Below, piece after piece: positions 1 through 8,292 of a stretch of DNA of 55,548 nt. Below the pieces are notes generated by a model, which saw nothing but the letters and a program-made list of their open reading frames with translations, was not told where the DNA came from and made no database searches. The DNA is taken from positions 1-55,548 of the forward strand of contig JADHOF010000003.1 of the NCBI GenBank assembly GCA_016779125.1, in the 5' to 3' direction. Numbering within the stretch: position 1 is the first letter of the stretch; each line of letters begins with the position of its first letter. Source of the DNA: Verrucomicrobiia bacterium. Its GTDB lineage: Bacteria > Verrucomicrobiota > Verrucomicrobiia > Limisphaerales > JAYPXF01. A program made the position numbers and the translations under genes.

Positions 1-2
1 AT

Positions 3-299
3 TGCTCGGCATTGGCTTTGCGAGACGGGTATCGTGGCTGGACGACTGAGCTGTTTCGGTCGCAGGGCATTGCCTCGACGGATCATTCGAGATTGAAAGC
101 GGGCGATTTGGCAATCACTTCGGATGGGTTGCACGTGCTCGCTTACCTCGGGAACAATTGTTGGATCGAGGCTGATCCGGGCGTTGGTAAGGTCATTGAG
201 GTGGGGCCAGAATCGATGGGCGAAAACCCATGGTTTCAACAGTCTGTGGTGTTTGTTCGGTGGACCTGGCTGTCCCCGCAAAATTCCGATGATCGGTGA
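3..299 (+). CDS. NlpC/P60-like cysteine hydrolase, 3' fragment
   Basis: The window opens inside this gene; the reading frame is open to the left edge, so the true start lies outside. The first visible residues are C-S-A-L, which look like the Cys-Ser active-site start of an NlpC/P60 domain. About 40 residues on, GDLAITSDGLHVLAYLG carries a His in the place of the catalytic His, and WIEADP follows where the third polar residue is expected. The protein ends about 30 residues later at RWTWL plus a short tail. Members of this superfamily cleave cell-wall peptides or related amide bonds. The assignment is by motif pattern only, and the substrate cannot be told from the fragment. Confidence 0.6.
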   Translation, partial: CSALALRDGYRGWTTELFRSQGIASTDHSRLKAGDLAITSDGLHVLAYLGNNCWIEADPGVGKVIEVGPESMGENPWFQQSVVFVRWTWLSPQNSDDR

Positions 300-572
300 G
301 ATGGATAGGATTGGTGTGACTTCGGTCAATAACTCGACCTGTTTGGGGTTTTCAACGGATCAGTAGGGTCTGCAGATTCGATTGAATAGCGAGACCTACT
401 GGCGGGATTGCCGTCCTACTCGTAATCGTAACCTCGCCTATTGCCTGGGGCATTCGGAAACAAGACGGGTGATGTGATTACGAGTAGGTGGAGTGAATCT
501 TGAACGCGGTTTGTGGGCCGTTGCCGCCTTTTTGCTGGCAAATGGATTAGGTGCGGGGTATGGCCTGCCGCC
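300..572. other. Intergenic region with palindromic repeat, no gene
   Basis: No convincing coding frame. The main content is the long inverted repeat at 415-488. The stretch is visibly richer in A/T than its neighbours. I see no clear sigma-70 promoter for the downstream permease. Confidence 0.6.
415..488. repeat. REP-like palindromic repeat, copy 1
   Basis: The 13-base arm CCTACTCGTAATC (415-427) is repeated as its exact reverse complement GATTACGAGTAGG (476-488), with 48 bases between. Sixteen bases of the left side (CTACTC-G-TAATCGTAA) recur with one mismatch at 21091, where they begin a second palindromic element built on the same CGTAATC core. This marks a dispersed repeat family. Such extragenic palindromes can act as transcript ends or be mobilised in trans by REP-associated transposases; none is encoded here. 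Confidence 0.8.
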
Positions 573-2117
573 ATGAATTCCCTGCTTGCCCAAGCCGATG
601 TGGCGGCGATCAGCAACTGGCCCATCGCCGTGTTTCTGATCAGCGTCGGTTTCATCGTCGTCGCAATCACCAAGTTCCGCATGCACGCCTTTGTGGCGCT
701 GATTCTCGCGGCATTGCTGGCGGGTTGGCTGACGGGCGGACCGGAGGGTTACATGGTCACGGCGATCGGCAGTGTGTCCTCCAGTTTTGGTGCGACGGCG
801 GCGGGTGTCGGCATCGTGATCGCGCTGGCCGCGCTGATTGGCATGTGCCTGCTGGACAGCGGGGCGGCGGATCGGATTGTGCGGACCTTCGTCGGTGTCT
901 TCGGCGAGGCTCGGGCGGGTTGGGCGCTTTTGGTCAGCGGCTTCGTGCTCTCCATTCCCGTGTTTTTCGACACGATGTTTTTTCTGGTGATTCCGTTGGC
1001 GCGAATGTTGGCGCTGCGGACGGGCAAGAATTACCTGTTTTACGTGATGTGCATCGGAGCGGGGGGGGCGATCACGCACTCGATCGTGCCGCCGACGCCG
1101 GGACCGTTGCTGGTCGGCAACGAGCTGAATCTTCAGCTCGGCATGATCATCGGCGCGGGCATTCTGGCCGGATTGCCGCCGGCGATCCTCGCGATGTATT
1201 ACGCCAAGTGGCTCGACAAGCGGAATCCAATCCCGGTGCGCGCGGCGGACGGAACCACGGACGAGGAAATGAAGGCCGCCGCGAACCGCCCGGAGAGCGA
1301 GTTGCCGTCCTTTGTCGCCTCGATCATGCCGATCGTGCTGCCGGTGCTGCTGCTGGGCGCGTTTTCATTCGTGGACATGATCGAGGAGATCAAGCTGCGG
1401 GATGACGCGAAGATCGTCGCCGCGGTCACCGCCCAGGTGAGCGCGACGCTGCCGGGTGATGCCGCGGACGCCGACAAGGCGCGCGCGATCAAGAAGGCGG
1501 TCGAGGCCGAGATCGACAAGCCGGTGCATCACTCGAAGCTGCACGCGGTCACGAAGTTTCTCGGCGACAAGATCATCGCCCTGGGACTTGGCGCCCTGCT
1601 TTCGATGTTGCTGCTGATGCGTCAGGCAAAGCTCACGTGGCAGGACATCGGCGACCGGTGCGGGAAACCTTTGGAGACGGCGGGCGTGATCATCCTGATC
1701 ACGAGTGCGGGCGGTGCCTTTGGCAAGATGATCAAGTTGACGGGCATTGCGGATGTGATGCAGCACTATGGCGAGGAGTACAAGATCAACTACATCCTTC
1801 TGGCCTGGGTTGTGACGGCGCTGGTCCGGATCGCGCAGGGCTCGGCCACGGTGTCGATGATCACGGGCGTGGGTCTGATGGCGGGGCTGCTGCAGACCGT
1901 CGATCTGCCGTATCACGTGGTCTACATCTATCTGGCGATCGGCTTCGGCTCGATCACCTGCTCGTGGATGAACGACTCGGGTTTCTGGATTGTCGGCCGC
2001 TTGAGCGGATTCACGGAGCGGGAGACGCTGAAGACGTGGACCCCGATGCTGACGTTGATCGCGGTGGTCGGCCTGCTGGAAACGCTGCTTGTCTCGATGA
2101 TCGTGCCGCTGAAGTAG
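573..2117 (+). CDS. GntP-family permease (organic acid:H+ symporter)
   Basis: A polytopic inner-membrane protein of 514 residues whose hydrophobic segments fill nearly the whole length. Near residue 169 it has HSIVPPTPGPLLVG, the hallmark of the GntP gluconate permease family, and in the second half TSAGGAFGKMIKLTGI followed by a closing block of hydrophobic helices. GntP proteins import gluconate or related sugar acids with protons; the substrate here is unknown. A hydrophilic stretch of about 70 residues (roughly 270-345) separates the two halves and is longer than in typical GntP. I chose ATG 573 because an in-frame upstream start at 513 would add 20 hydrophilic residues before the first helix. 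The next gene starts 33 bases downstream. Confidence 0.85.
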   Translation: MNSLLAQADVAAISNWPIAVFLISVGFIVVAITKFRMHAFVALILAALLAGWLTGGPEGYMVTAIGSVSSSFGATAAGVGIVIALAALIGMCLLDSGAADRIVRTFVGVFGEARAGWALLVSGFVLSIPVFFDTMFFLVIPLARMLALRTGKNYLFYVMCIGAGGAITHSIVPPTPGPLLVGNELNLQLGMIIGAGILAGLPPAILAMYYAKWLDKRNPIPVRAADGTTDEEMKAAANRPESELPSFVASIMPIVLPVLLLGAFSFVDMIEEIKLRDDAKIVAAVTAQVSATLPGDAADADKARAIKKAVEAEIDKPVHHSKLHAVTKFLGDKIIALGLGALLSMLLLMRQAKLTWQDIGDRCGKPLETAGVIILITSAGGAFGKMIKLTGIADVMQHYGEEYKINYILLAWVVTALVRIAQGSATVSMITGVGLMAGLLQTVDLPYHVVYIYLAIGFGSITCSWMNDSGFWIVGRLSGFTERETLKTWTPMLTLIAVVGLLETLLVSMIVPLK

Positions 2118-2150
2118 CGCTCGCGTCTTCCCGATCCCGAAGCGTCCTGT

Positions 2151-3425
2151 ATGAGCGTCGAGTTGCCTCCATTGCCGGTCGGCGATGTACCCAAAAAGAA
2201 GCGTGCGAACGGCTGTCTGATCGCCGTCCTGGCCGCGATCTTGGTCGGCGTGCTGACCTTCGTCGTCGGAGGTTACTACGCGATGATGTATTCGGGGTTC
2301 CCGCTGAGTGTGTTCGCTTCCTCGATCAACTCCAGCGGAGCGGCACGCGTGGACGGGTTGAAGGGCACCCTGGCCACCGGGGTGAAGTTCGACGAGTTCC
2401 GGGTTTTCAAGACGGGGGCCGGCGACAGCTACATCCGGGACTTCAGTTTCAAGTTCAACGGCATGCCGGATATCTCCGGAACGGCGAGTTGCATCATCGA
2501 CGAGTTTCATGTCGGCCGGATCTATCTCTCGTTGCCGGACGGCGCATCGGGCGGCGGCGTTCCTGATCCGGAGATTGATCCCGAGTTGAAGAAGGAATTC
2601 AGGGCTCAACAAGGCGGCGTGTTGAAACGTTTTGAGCTGAAGTCCTTTCGAATTGACGAGATTGTTGTCCAGGACGCCGCCGGCGAGCGGACCGTTGGCT
2701 CGATGAAACTCGGGGGATTGGTGGTCGAGAACGATGCTCTCCGGCTTGATGCGTTCGAACTGCTCAGCGATCACATGGAGGCGGGTCTGGAATCAGCACC
2801 GGAGACCAACCGCTTTCGCCAGCAGATCCGGGGCCTGGTGCGGACCTCGCTGCACACGAACGTGCTCAGGGATTTGCCCTTCACGATCCTGTTTGGTGGT
2901 GCGACCAACGCGGGCGCGATGCGGGTCGAAATGTTCGGTGGTGAACTCATCGCCACGGTGGAGAAGGACGGGACCAGCACGGCCGAGTTTGACAAGTTCA
3001 GTCCGGGCAAATGGATGGGCGGCTTTGCCCGCACCGCGCCTTCGGGCATGTCTTTCTCCGTGGCTGCGAACCGTTCCGGGAAGCGCTCCAAGGTCACGCC
3101 GGGGACTTTGACGCTCGGTGCCAAGACGTGGCGTGTGCCGCAGCAGGAGCTGGATCACGAAGCGCACGGGGGAGGCCGTTTGCTGGCTGAGACGACTTCG
3201 GGCGACCACACGATCGCGGTGCAGATATCCGATCCCGCCGGGGCAGGTGGATTTCGATATCACTTCAAGTGCGAGGCGCTGGCAGGAGAGGAACTTCTCG
3301 CGCATGCCTTGTTCGGCCGGGCGAAGGACGAGCTGGACGACGGGCAGCTTGAAGTGTTCAACGACTTCCTGGAGCCAGCCGGGCTGGCCGCATCGGAACT
3401 GCTGTCCACACCGGCCCTTCGGTGA
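2151..3425 (+). CDS. Single-TM membrane-anchored protein of unknown function
   Basis: A protein of 424 residues. A lysine-rich N terminus (KKKR near residue 17) precedes one strong transmembrane segment at about residues 22-46, so the rest probably faces the periplasm. The exported part alternates short hydrophobic and charged strands (for example VDGLKGTLATGVKFDEFRVF and FEIDEIVV-like stretches). This recalls the N-terminal region of AsmA/TamB-type envelope proteins, but the likeness is weak and I do not assign the family. Neither the upstream permease nor the downstream ceramidase-like gene gives a clear role. The stop codon lies 32 bases before the chosen start of the next gene, so the two are probably co-transcribed. 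Confidence 0.6.
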   Translation: MSVELPPLPVGDVPKKKRANGCLIAVLAAILVGVLTFVVGGYYAMMYSGFPLSVFASSINSSGAARVDGLKGTLATGVKFDEFRVFKTGAGDSYIRDFSFKFNGMPDISGTASCIIDEFHVGRIYLSLPDGASGGGVPDPEIDPELKKEFRAQQGGVLKRFELKSFRIDEIVVQDAAGERTVGSMKLGGLVVENDALRLDAFELLSDHMEAGLESAPETNRFRQQIRGLVRTSLHTNVLRDLPFTILFGGATNAGAMRVEMFGGELIATVEKDGTSTAEFDKFSPGKWMGGFARTAPSGMSFSVAANRSGKRSKVTPGTLTLGAKTWRVPQQELDHEAHGGGRLLAETTSGDHTIAVQISDPAGAGGFRYHFKCEALAGEELLAHALFGRAKDELDDGQLEVFNDFLEPAGLAASELLSTPALR

Positions 3426-3457
3426 CATTGCTTGTTCGGCGGGCGCGGGAGGATACG

Positions 3458-4855
3458 ATGCCCTCCATGAAATTTCGGATTGTCGCGCTGCTGGGTCTGT
3501 TGGTTTCAATCTCCGTCGGCTTTGGCGAATGGAAGGCCTCCGTCGCCAGTGTGAACATCACCCCGACCAACGCCATGTGGATGGCCGGCTACGCGTCACG
3601 GCAGGGTCCGGGTGAGGGAAAGACGACGGATCTCTTTGCGAAGGTGCTCGTGTTGGAGGACGCGAGGGGAACGCGGCTGGCTGTCGTCACGCTTGATCTC
3701 ATTGGTGTGCCGGCCGATCTGCGACTTGAATGGGAAACGGCGTTTCGATCCTTGGGGATTCCGCCCGCGAATCTGGTGATCAACGCTTCGCACACACACA
3801 GCGGCCCGATGATCCGACTGGTGCCCGCGTTTACAAAGGATGGAGCCGAGCGGGCCGCCTACGATCGTGTGCCCGCAGACCGGGAGGCGGAGTTTGTCGC
3901 CGCGACGAAAGCCTATCGTGCGCGGGTGAGCGCGGGCGTGCTGGGCGCGGCGCGGGATTGTTTGGAACGGCTGGAGGCCTCGGAGTTGCTCTTCAGTCAG
4001 GCACGATGCGGCTTCGCGATGAACCGCCGCCTGCCAACAGATCGCGGATTCATCAACAGCCCGAACCCCGACGGGCCGGTGGATCATGCCGTGCCCGTCC
4101 TGCAGGTGCGGGATGCAAAAGGGAAGGCCAAGGCGATCGTCTTCGGCTACGCCTGCCACAACACCGTCCTCGGTTTCATGAGCTATTCCGGCGACTACGC
4201 CGGATGGGCGCAACGTTATGTGGAGGAGGATCAACCGGGTGCGGTCGCGATGTTTGTGACCGGATGCGGCGGGGATCAAAATCCATACCCTCGTCGCAAC
4301 GCGATCTGGGCGGAACGTCACGGGCGCAGTCTCGCCGATGCCGTGGCCGCCGGGTTGGAGGCCAATCCGAAACGCGTGGGAGACTCGCTTCGCACCGCGT
4401 TCGAAAGGGTCGATATCGCCTACGCACCCGCTCCGCCTCGCGTTGAGCTGGAGGCCCGGGCCAAGTCCAAGGACCGTTACGACAAGCGGCACGCGGAACT
4501 GCTGCTGGAGTATCTCGACGCGCGCGGAAGCCTGCCGACAAGGTATCCCTATCCGGTGCAAGCCATCCGCTTCGGAAACGAACTCACGCTGGTCACACTC
4601 GGTGGCGAGGTGGTGGTTGACTATTCGCTTCGGCTCAAGGGCGAACTTACGGGCACGCCGCTTTGGGTCGCCGGTTATTCCAACGATGTCATGGGATATA
4701 TCCCGAGCCTGCGGGTGCTGCGTGAGGGTGGATACGAGGGCGGCGGCGCGATGCGATATGTCCGCGCGGTGCCGCATCCCGGCCCGTGGGCCGAGAGCGT
4801 TGAGGAAACCATTGTCGGGCGCGTTCGCGAACTCTATCGCGCGGTCTCGAAGTGA
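3458..4855 (+). CDS. Secreted neutral/alkaline ceramidase-like protein
   Basis: A protein of 465 residues with an N-terminal signal peptide (MKFRIVALLGLLVSISVGFG). NASHTHSGP at residues 109-117 matches the zinc-binding SHTHS motif of neutral/alkaline ceramidases, which hydrolyse the amide bond of ceramide. The nucleophile motif GDVSPN of characterised enzymes appears here as GDQNPY, so the catalytic Ser is replaced by Asn275. The C-terminal beta-domain of full ceramidases is short or absent. This ceramidase-like family is abundant in Planctomycetes and Verrucomicrobia, where its activity is not established. I chose ATG 3458 because GGAGGA lies at 3448-3453, four bases before it; a GTG at 3422 overlapping the previous stop would give a non-signal-like N terminus. 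Confidence 0.8.
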   Translation: MPSMKFRIVALLGLLVSISVGFGEWKASVASVNITPTNAMWMAGYASRQGPGEGKTTDLFAKVLVLEDARGTRLAVVTLDLIGVPADLRLEWETAFRSLGIPPANLVINASHTHSGPMIRLVPAFTKDGAERAAYDRVPADREAEFVAATKAYRARVSAGVLGAARDCLERLEASELLFSQARCGFAMNRRLPTDRGFINSPNPDGPVDHAVPVLQVRDAKGKAKAIVFGYACHNTVLGFMSYSGDYAGWAQRYVEEDQPGAVAMFVTGCGGDQNPYPRRNAIWAERHGRSLADAVAAGLEANPKRVGDSLRTAFERVDIAYAPAPPRVELEARAKSKDRYDKRHAELLLEYLDARGSLPTRYPYPVQAIRFGNELTLVTLGGEVVVDYSLRLKGELTGTPLWVAGYSNDVMGYIPSLRVLREGGYEGGGAMRYVRAVPHPGPWAESVEETIVGRVRELYRAVSK

Positions 4856-4856
4856 G

Positions 4857-4886
4857 CGCCGCCCCCCCCGGATCAGGGGGGCGGCG
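4857..4886. terminator. Strong hairpin between convergent genes
   Basis: CGCCGCCCCCC (4857-4867) and its exact complement GGGGGGCGGCG (4876-4886) form an 11-bp, nearly all G-C stem with an 8-base loop. It begins two bases after the ceramidase-like stop codon and lies 12 bases beyond the stop of the opposing gene. No U-tract follows on either side, so it is a hairpin barrier and not a textbook intrinsic terminator. It probably serves both transcripts. Confidence 0.7.
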
Positions 4887-4897
4887 TAAGGGCCGGT

Positions 4898-6004
4898 TCA
4901 GAAGGCGTATTGCCAGCCGGCGGTCATGGTCCAGTCGGTCTGCAACTGGGGGCCGTCGAGGTATTGTTGCAAGGGCATGCCCGCCTCCAGGCCGATGCGG
5001 TGACCTTTCAGCCAACCGCTGCCGATCTGGATGTTCGCGCCGAACAGGATGTCCATGCGCGTGCCGCCTCGGCGGTTCGGGTCCATGGTTTCCACCGGGA
5101 ACCCGAGCGGTCCCACCGTGGGCAGCCGGGGGTCGCGGCCGTCGATGTTGCCCCAGGCAAGACCCCGAAGACGGACGGAACTGCTGACCCAGGAATTGAT
5201 TCGTCGAGAGATCCAGGTCGAGGCCTCGATTTGATCGCCCAGGCTGTAGTTGTGCCGGTTGCGACCCAGGCGAAGGGTTGCCACCGATTGGGCTCCCCAT
5301 GACCAGTCCTCATTCTGGCCCAGCCAGGTCAGGCCGGGACGAAGATCGATCGTGCCGGAGCCCAGCTGCATCGGATAGGGCAGCACCACCTCCTGAAAGG
5401 TCGGGCTGCCCGGGCTTGGAGCGAAATCGCGCTCGGAGATCGAACCCAAGGGCAGGCTGAAGCCGAGATTCAAGTGCAGGGAGTTGTGTTCGTTTTCGAA
5501 GATGCGGGTCAAGGCGCTGAGCGTCAGATCACCGGGGCCCGAGGACGTGGTTCGAAAATTGGAGCCGGCGGGGCCGGACACGCCGAGCACGTTCACGTGG
5601 TCCATGCGGATGTCCTTGATCGGAAGCATTCCCATGAGGGTGACGCGATCTGTCAGGGCGTACATTCCGCCGAGCATGTGCATCTGCATGTACATCCTGG
5701 TCGGCACGATCGGGAAGCCAAGGCCGCCGCCGGTGCCGATTTGGGAAACGGAAAGCTCGGTGTCACCCATCCGGTTTCCGTCCATGCTCATGAACATGTA
5801 ACGGTAGGAGGCCATGAATTCCCCTTGTCCGTGTTGGTGATCCCCCATCACGCCGATCGGGGCGCGGCTTTCCGGATGATCGCAATCGCAGTCGTCGTGC
5901 TTGTGGGAGGCGTGGTTGTGACCGGCGTGCTCGTTGGTGGCGGCGGGTGTGCAGGGCAGGACTGAAAGGAATCCGAGAGCCAAAAATGTTCTGAAGAGTT
6001 TCAT
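4898..6004 (-). CDS. Met/His-rich outer-membrane beta-barrel protein (metal-associated)
   Basis: A protein of 368 residues with a signal peptide (about 1-22). The mature N terminus is His/Cys/Asp-rich (HAGHNHASHKHDDCDCDH), and a Met-rich segment follows (YRYMFMSMDGNRMGD, then MYMQMHMLGGMY). The remainder alternates short amphipathic strands with loops and ends in Phe after WQYAF, as outer-membrane barrels do. Proteins with the same layout (GVMGDH, then a Met-rich barrel) occur beside copper and silver resistance genes, annotated as transporters of the phenol-degradation MetA-like barrel group. Soft-metal binding is inferred from composition and from that association. It lies 144 bases downstream of the small CxxC protein gene on the same strand. 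Confidence 0.7.
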   Translation of the reverse strand: MKLFRTFLALGFLSVLPCTPAATNEHAGHNHASHKHDDCDCDHPESRAPIGVMGDHQHGQGEFMASYRYMFMSMDGNRMGDTELSVSQIGTGGGLGFPIVPTRMYMQMHMLGGMYALTDRVTLMGMLPIKDIRMDHVNVLGVSGPAGSNFRTTSSGPGDLTLSALTRIFENEHNSLHLNLGFSLPLGSISERDFAPSPGSPTFQEVVLPYPMQLGSGTIDLRPGLTWLGQNEDWSWGAQSVATLRLGRNRHNYSLGDQIEASTWISRRINSWVSSSVRLRGLAWGNIDGRDPRLPTVGPLGFPVETMDPNRRGGTRMDILFGANIQIGSGWLKGHRIGLEAGMPLQQYLDGPQLQTDWTMTAGWQYAF

Positions 6005-6148
6005 GCTGACGTGTTTTTTCTGATACGTGTTTAAGTCTGAACGAATGGATGAAGGCCCACGTCTGGCGACATGGGTTCGCTGAAGTTGAGGGAGACGACG
6101 ACCCTGCCCGGCGGTGATCCGCAGGGAAATGGGCCGTTGTTTGGCGGG

Positions 6149-6523
6149 TCAGGCCAAGGGGGGAGGAGACGGGGGAGATGCGGCGTCGATGCCGGCTTGC
6201 GATGGGGGCTTCCGGATCGAAAAGGTCAGAGAATCCGGGGCGAAAACCTGCGCGGGGGGCATGTCGATCAGCAGATCGAGCTTGCCGTTTTGAAAATGGC
6301 GACCCTTCTCCTGATCCTGCTTCTGTCCGGCCTCAACAAAGCGGCACAGCTCGCACTGGTTCTTGCCGTCGAAGGTCTTCGAGATGGAGCTGCTGAAGGA
6401 GGTTTCCGCAGAGTAATCCACGATCATTCCGACCCACGCGACGGTCTGAAGCACGGTCCAATGGAGTCCCAGGGAAAGGACCATGGCCGTGATCACCAGC
6501 GCTTTTGCGAGCCGTCTTGTCAT
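6149..6523 (-). CDS. Small membrane or exported protein with CELC motif
   Basis: A protein of 124 residues. The N-terminal hydrophobic stretch (about residues 8-36) is a signal anchor or transmembrane segment. It is followed by FDGKNQCELCRFVEAGQ, whose CxxC pair could bind metal or a thiol, and by a Pro-rich C terminus (PPSPPPLA). Small proteins of this shape, with a CxLCk motif after a hydrophobic start, occur in Verrucomicrobia and other groups near copper-uptake and barrel genes, but their function is unknown. Here it precedes the Met/His-rich barrel gene. ATG 6523 was preferred to an adjoining TTG at 6526. Confidence 0.55.
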   Translation of the reverse strand: MTRRLAKALVITAMVLSLGLHWTVLQTVAWVGMIVDYSAETSFSSSISKTFDGKNQCELCRFVEAGQKQDQEKGRHFQNGKLDLLIDMPPAQVFAPDSLTFSIRKPPSQAGIDAASPPSPPPLA

Positions 6524-6569
6524 CAATATGCCGGTGTTTAGCGTCCGAGACTTTCGCGGTCCATGAAAA

Positions 6570-7697
6570 TCATTTCTCTCCCCCGACCGCGTCCTGGATT
6601 CGGCGCAGTCCGTGGGCCGCCATTTTTTCGCGAAGGCCGGAGACGATTTCCTGAATCACGCCCGGCCCCCTGTAGACGAGGCTGGAATAGATCTGCACCA
6701 GTGACGCGCCCGCGAGGATCTTTTCCCAGGCGTCATCCGAGTTGAAGATGCCGCCGACGCCGATGATCGGCGCACGCCCCTTGGTCTGGCGATAAAGGTG
6801 CCGGATGACCTCCGTGCTGCGACGGGCGAGGGGACTGCCGCTGAGGCCTCCGGTTTCGGCGTAGGCATCGCGGCATTGGGGATCGTCGCTTGCCGGCCGC
6901 TCGATGGTGGTGTTGGTGGCGACGAAGCCGGCGACTTTTCGCGAGTCGTGGAGGCTGACGATATCGTCGAGGGCCTCGAAGGTGAGATCCGGTGCGACCT
7001 TCACCAGAATCGGGCGCGGGGTGTCGCCCTGATTCGCCTCGTAAAGCCGGTTCAAGATGCGGTCCAGCTCTTCCTTGCCCTGCAGCTTCCGCAGGTTGGG
7101 CGTGTTGGGGGAGCTGACGTTGACGACGAAGAAGTCGGCGTAGTTGCGCAGGGCCTTGAAGGAGTTGGCGTAATCTTCGGCCGCGGATTCCAAGGGGGTG
7201 ATCTTGGATTTGCCGAGATTCATGCCGACCGGATGTTTGGGCCAGTGGCCGTTGACGCGCCATTCCGCGAGCCGTCGGCTGAGCGTGGCCGCGCCGGGAT
7301 TGTTGAATCCCATGCGGTTCACCAGAGCCTGATCGGCCACGGCGCGGAACATGCGTGGCTGCGGATTTCCGGGCTGGTCGTGCCAGGTCACGCCGCCCAG
7401 CTCGCAGAAGCCGAATCCCATCGCCTCCCACGCCGGGACGGCCCGCGCGTGTTTGTCCATGCCGGCGGCCAATCCCAATGGATTCGGGAAATCGAGGCCG
7501 AACAGGCGGGTTGGCAATGCCTCCTCGCCCAGCAGCGAGCGCATGGCGTCGAGCAGCAAAGGACTTTTGCATGCCTTGCCGAGGATTTGCAGGGTCCGTT
7601 CGTGGATCTGCTCGGATTCCTGTTCGAAGAGCACCGGGCGGACGCAGTATTCGTATAAACCGGTCACGTCGGAGACGTTAGCCGGCCGGGCGCGCAT
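6570..7697 (-). CDS. pyrD: Dihydroorotate dehydrogenase (quinone), class 2
   Basis: Oxidises dihydroorotate to orotate in pyrimidine synthesis and passes electrons to the membrane quinone pool; FMN enzyme. Seen in order: an N-terminal amphipathic segment LYEYCVRPVLF (the class 2 membrane-association helix), PLGLAAGMDKHA, GGVTWHDQPGNPQPRMFR, NRMGFNNPGA, NVSSPNTPNLR with the class 2 catalytic Ser, PILVKVAPDLT, ATNTTIER, GGLSGSPL and GVGGIFNSDDAWEKI. Length 375 residues, slightly above typical. The start is uncertain: ATG 7697 is used, but GTG 7667 would begin directly at the membrane helix. A longer frame to 7931 has unlikely composition. It is divergent from dnaA across a 600-base gap. Confidence 0.93.
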   Translation of the reverse strand: MRARPANVSDVTGLYEYCVRPVLFEQESEQIHERTLQILGKACKSPLLLDAMRSLLGEEALPTRLFGLDFPNPLGLAAGMDKHARAVPAWEAMGFGFCELGGVTWHDQPGNPQPRMFRAVADQALVNRMGFNNPGAATLSRRLAEWRVNGHWPKHPVGMNLGKSKITPLESAAEDYANSFKALRNYADFFVVNVSSPNTPNLRKLQGKEELDRILNRLYEANQGDTPRPILVKVAPDLTFEALDDIVSLHDSRKVAGFVATNTTIERPASDDPQCRDAYAETGGLSGSPLARRSTEVIRHLYRQTKGRAPIIGVGGIFNSDDAWEKILAGASLVQIYSSLVYRGPGVIQEIVSGLREKMAAHGLRRIQDAVGGEK

Positions 7698-7998
7698 TGC
7701 CAGCCCTTGGCGCGTTGAAGAAGATTTTTTTGAAGCCGAACTTTTCGGGCTGAAAGGGAACCCGGGTGCGCGCGCTCGGACGTTGGTTCCTGATTTGCAG
7801 GGGTTTAGCGACACATGGAATTTGGCGGGCTTCGCAAGGCAATTTTTACGAAATCTTTCACAGGGGAGAATCCCGTTTACACGGGGTCGACCGTCCCTAG
7901 TATGCGCCCTCGCCGGGTCGCTTCGGTTCAAACGTCTTCCGTTTCCAGATCGTCACAAAAGATCGGGAAAAAGGCCTCTTTCGGGATCATTTCGACGC

Positions 7999-8007
7999 TG
8001 TGAATAA
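7999..8007 (-). promoter_or_regulatory. DnaA box (TTATTCACA)
   Basis: The minus strand reads TTATTCACA, an exact match to the bacterial consensus TTATNCACA, about 290 bases upstream of dnaA in the A/T-rich part of the intergenic region. One nine-base match can occur by chance, but its position beside dnaA favours function. Confidence 0.5.
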
Positions 8008-8030
8008 AGTGGCAATAAGAGTGAATACTT

Positions 8031-8042
8031 ATTCCTAGGAAT
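8031..8042. promoter_or_regulatory. 12-base perfect palindrome upstream of dnaA
   Basis: ATTCCTAGGAAT is its own reverse complement. It lies 24 bases from the exact DnaA box and immediately after an A/T-rich stretch. It has the form of a binding site for a dimeric regulator; no regulator can be named. Confidence 0.4.
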
Positions 8043-8283
8043 GACCTCGGTCCGACTCTAAAACCCTGACCGATCTGATCGCGCAAATGTTGAACGCACT
8101 TCAAATATTGAACCCCGAAATTGCGCGTCAATTGATCCTTAAGTCCCTTGTTTTGAGTGACTTAGAAATATTTAGGCCGGTTTTTGAGGCCGGGATTTCA
8201 GTGGCCGCGAAGGCTGCCGGCAGTCGTCACCCCGTGGCGAAAACCCTTGCAATACCGTCAGTTACAAAGGCGTAACGGCGGCA

Positions 8284-8292
8284 GGTGAATAA
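8284..8292 (-). promoter_or_regulatory. Near-consensus DnaA box before dnaA
   Basis: The minus strand reads TTATTCACC, eight of nine matches to TTATNCACA. It ends only five bases before the dnaA start codon, a position suited to autorepression of dnaA. Confidence 0.4.

Noticed and set aside
1365-2774. 469-codon minus-strand frame
   Set aside because: It lies opposite two well-supported plus-strand genes and has the Arg/His/Gln-rich composition of antisense frames.
7815-8275. Several small open frames between pyrD and dnaA
   Set aside because: No ribosome sites, no family resemblance, and they overlap DnaA-box matches; better read as non-coding.
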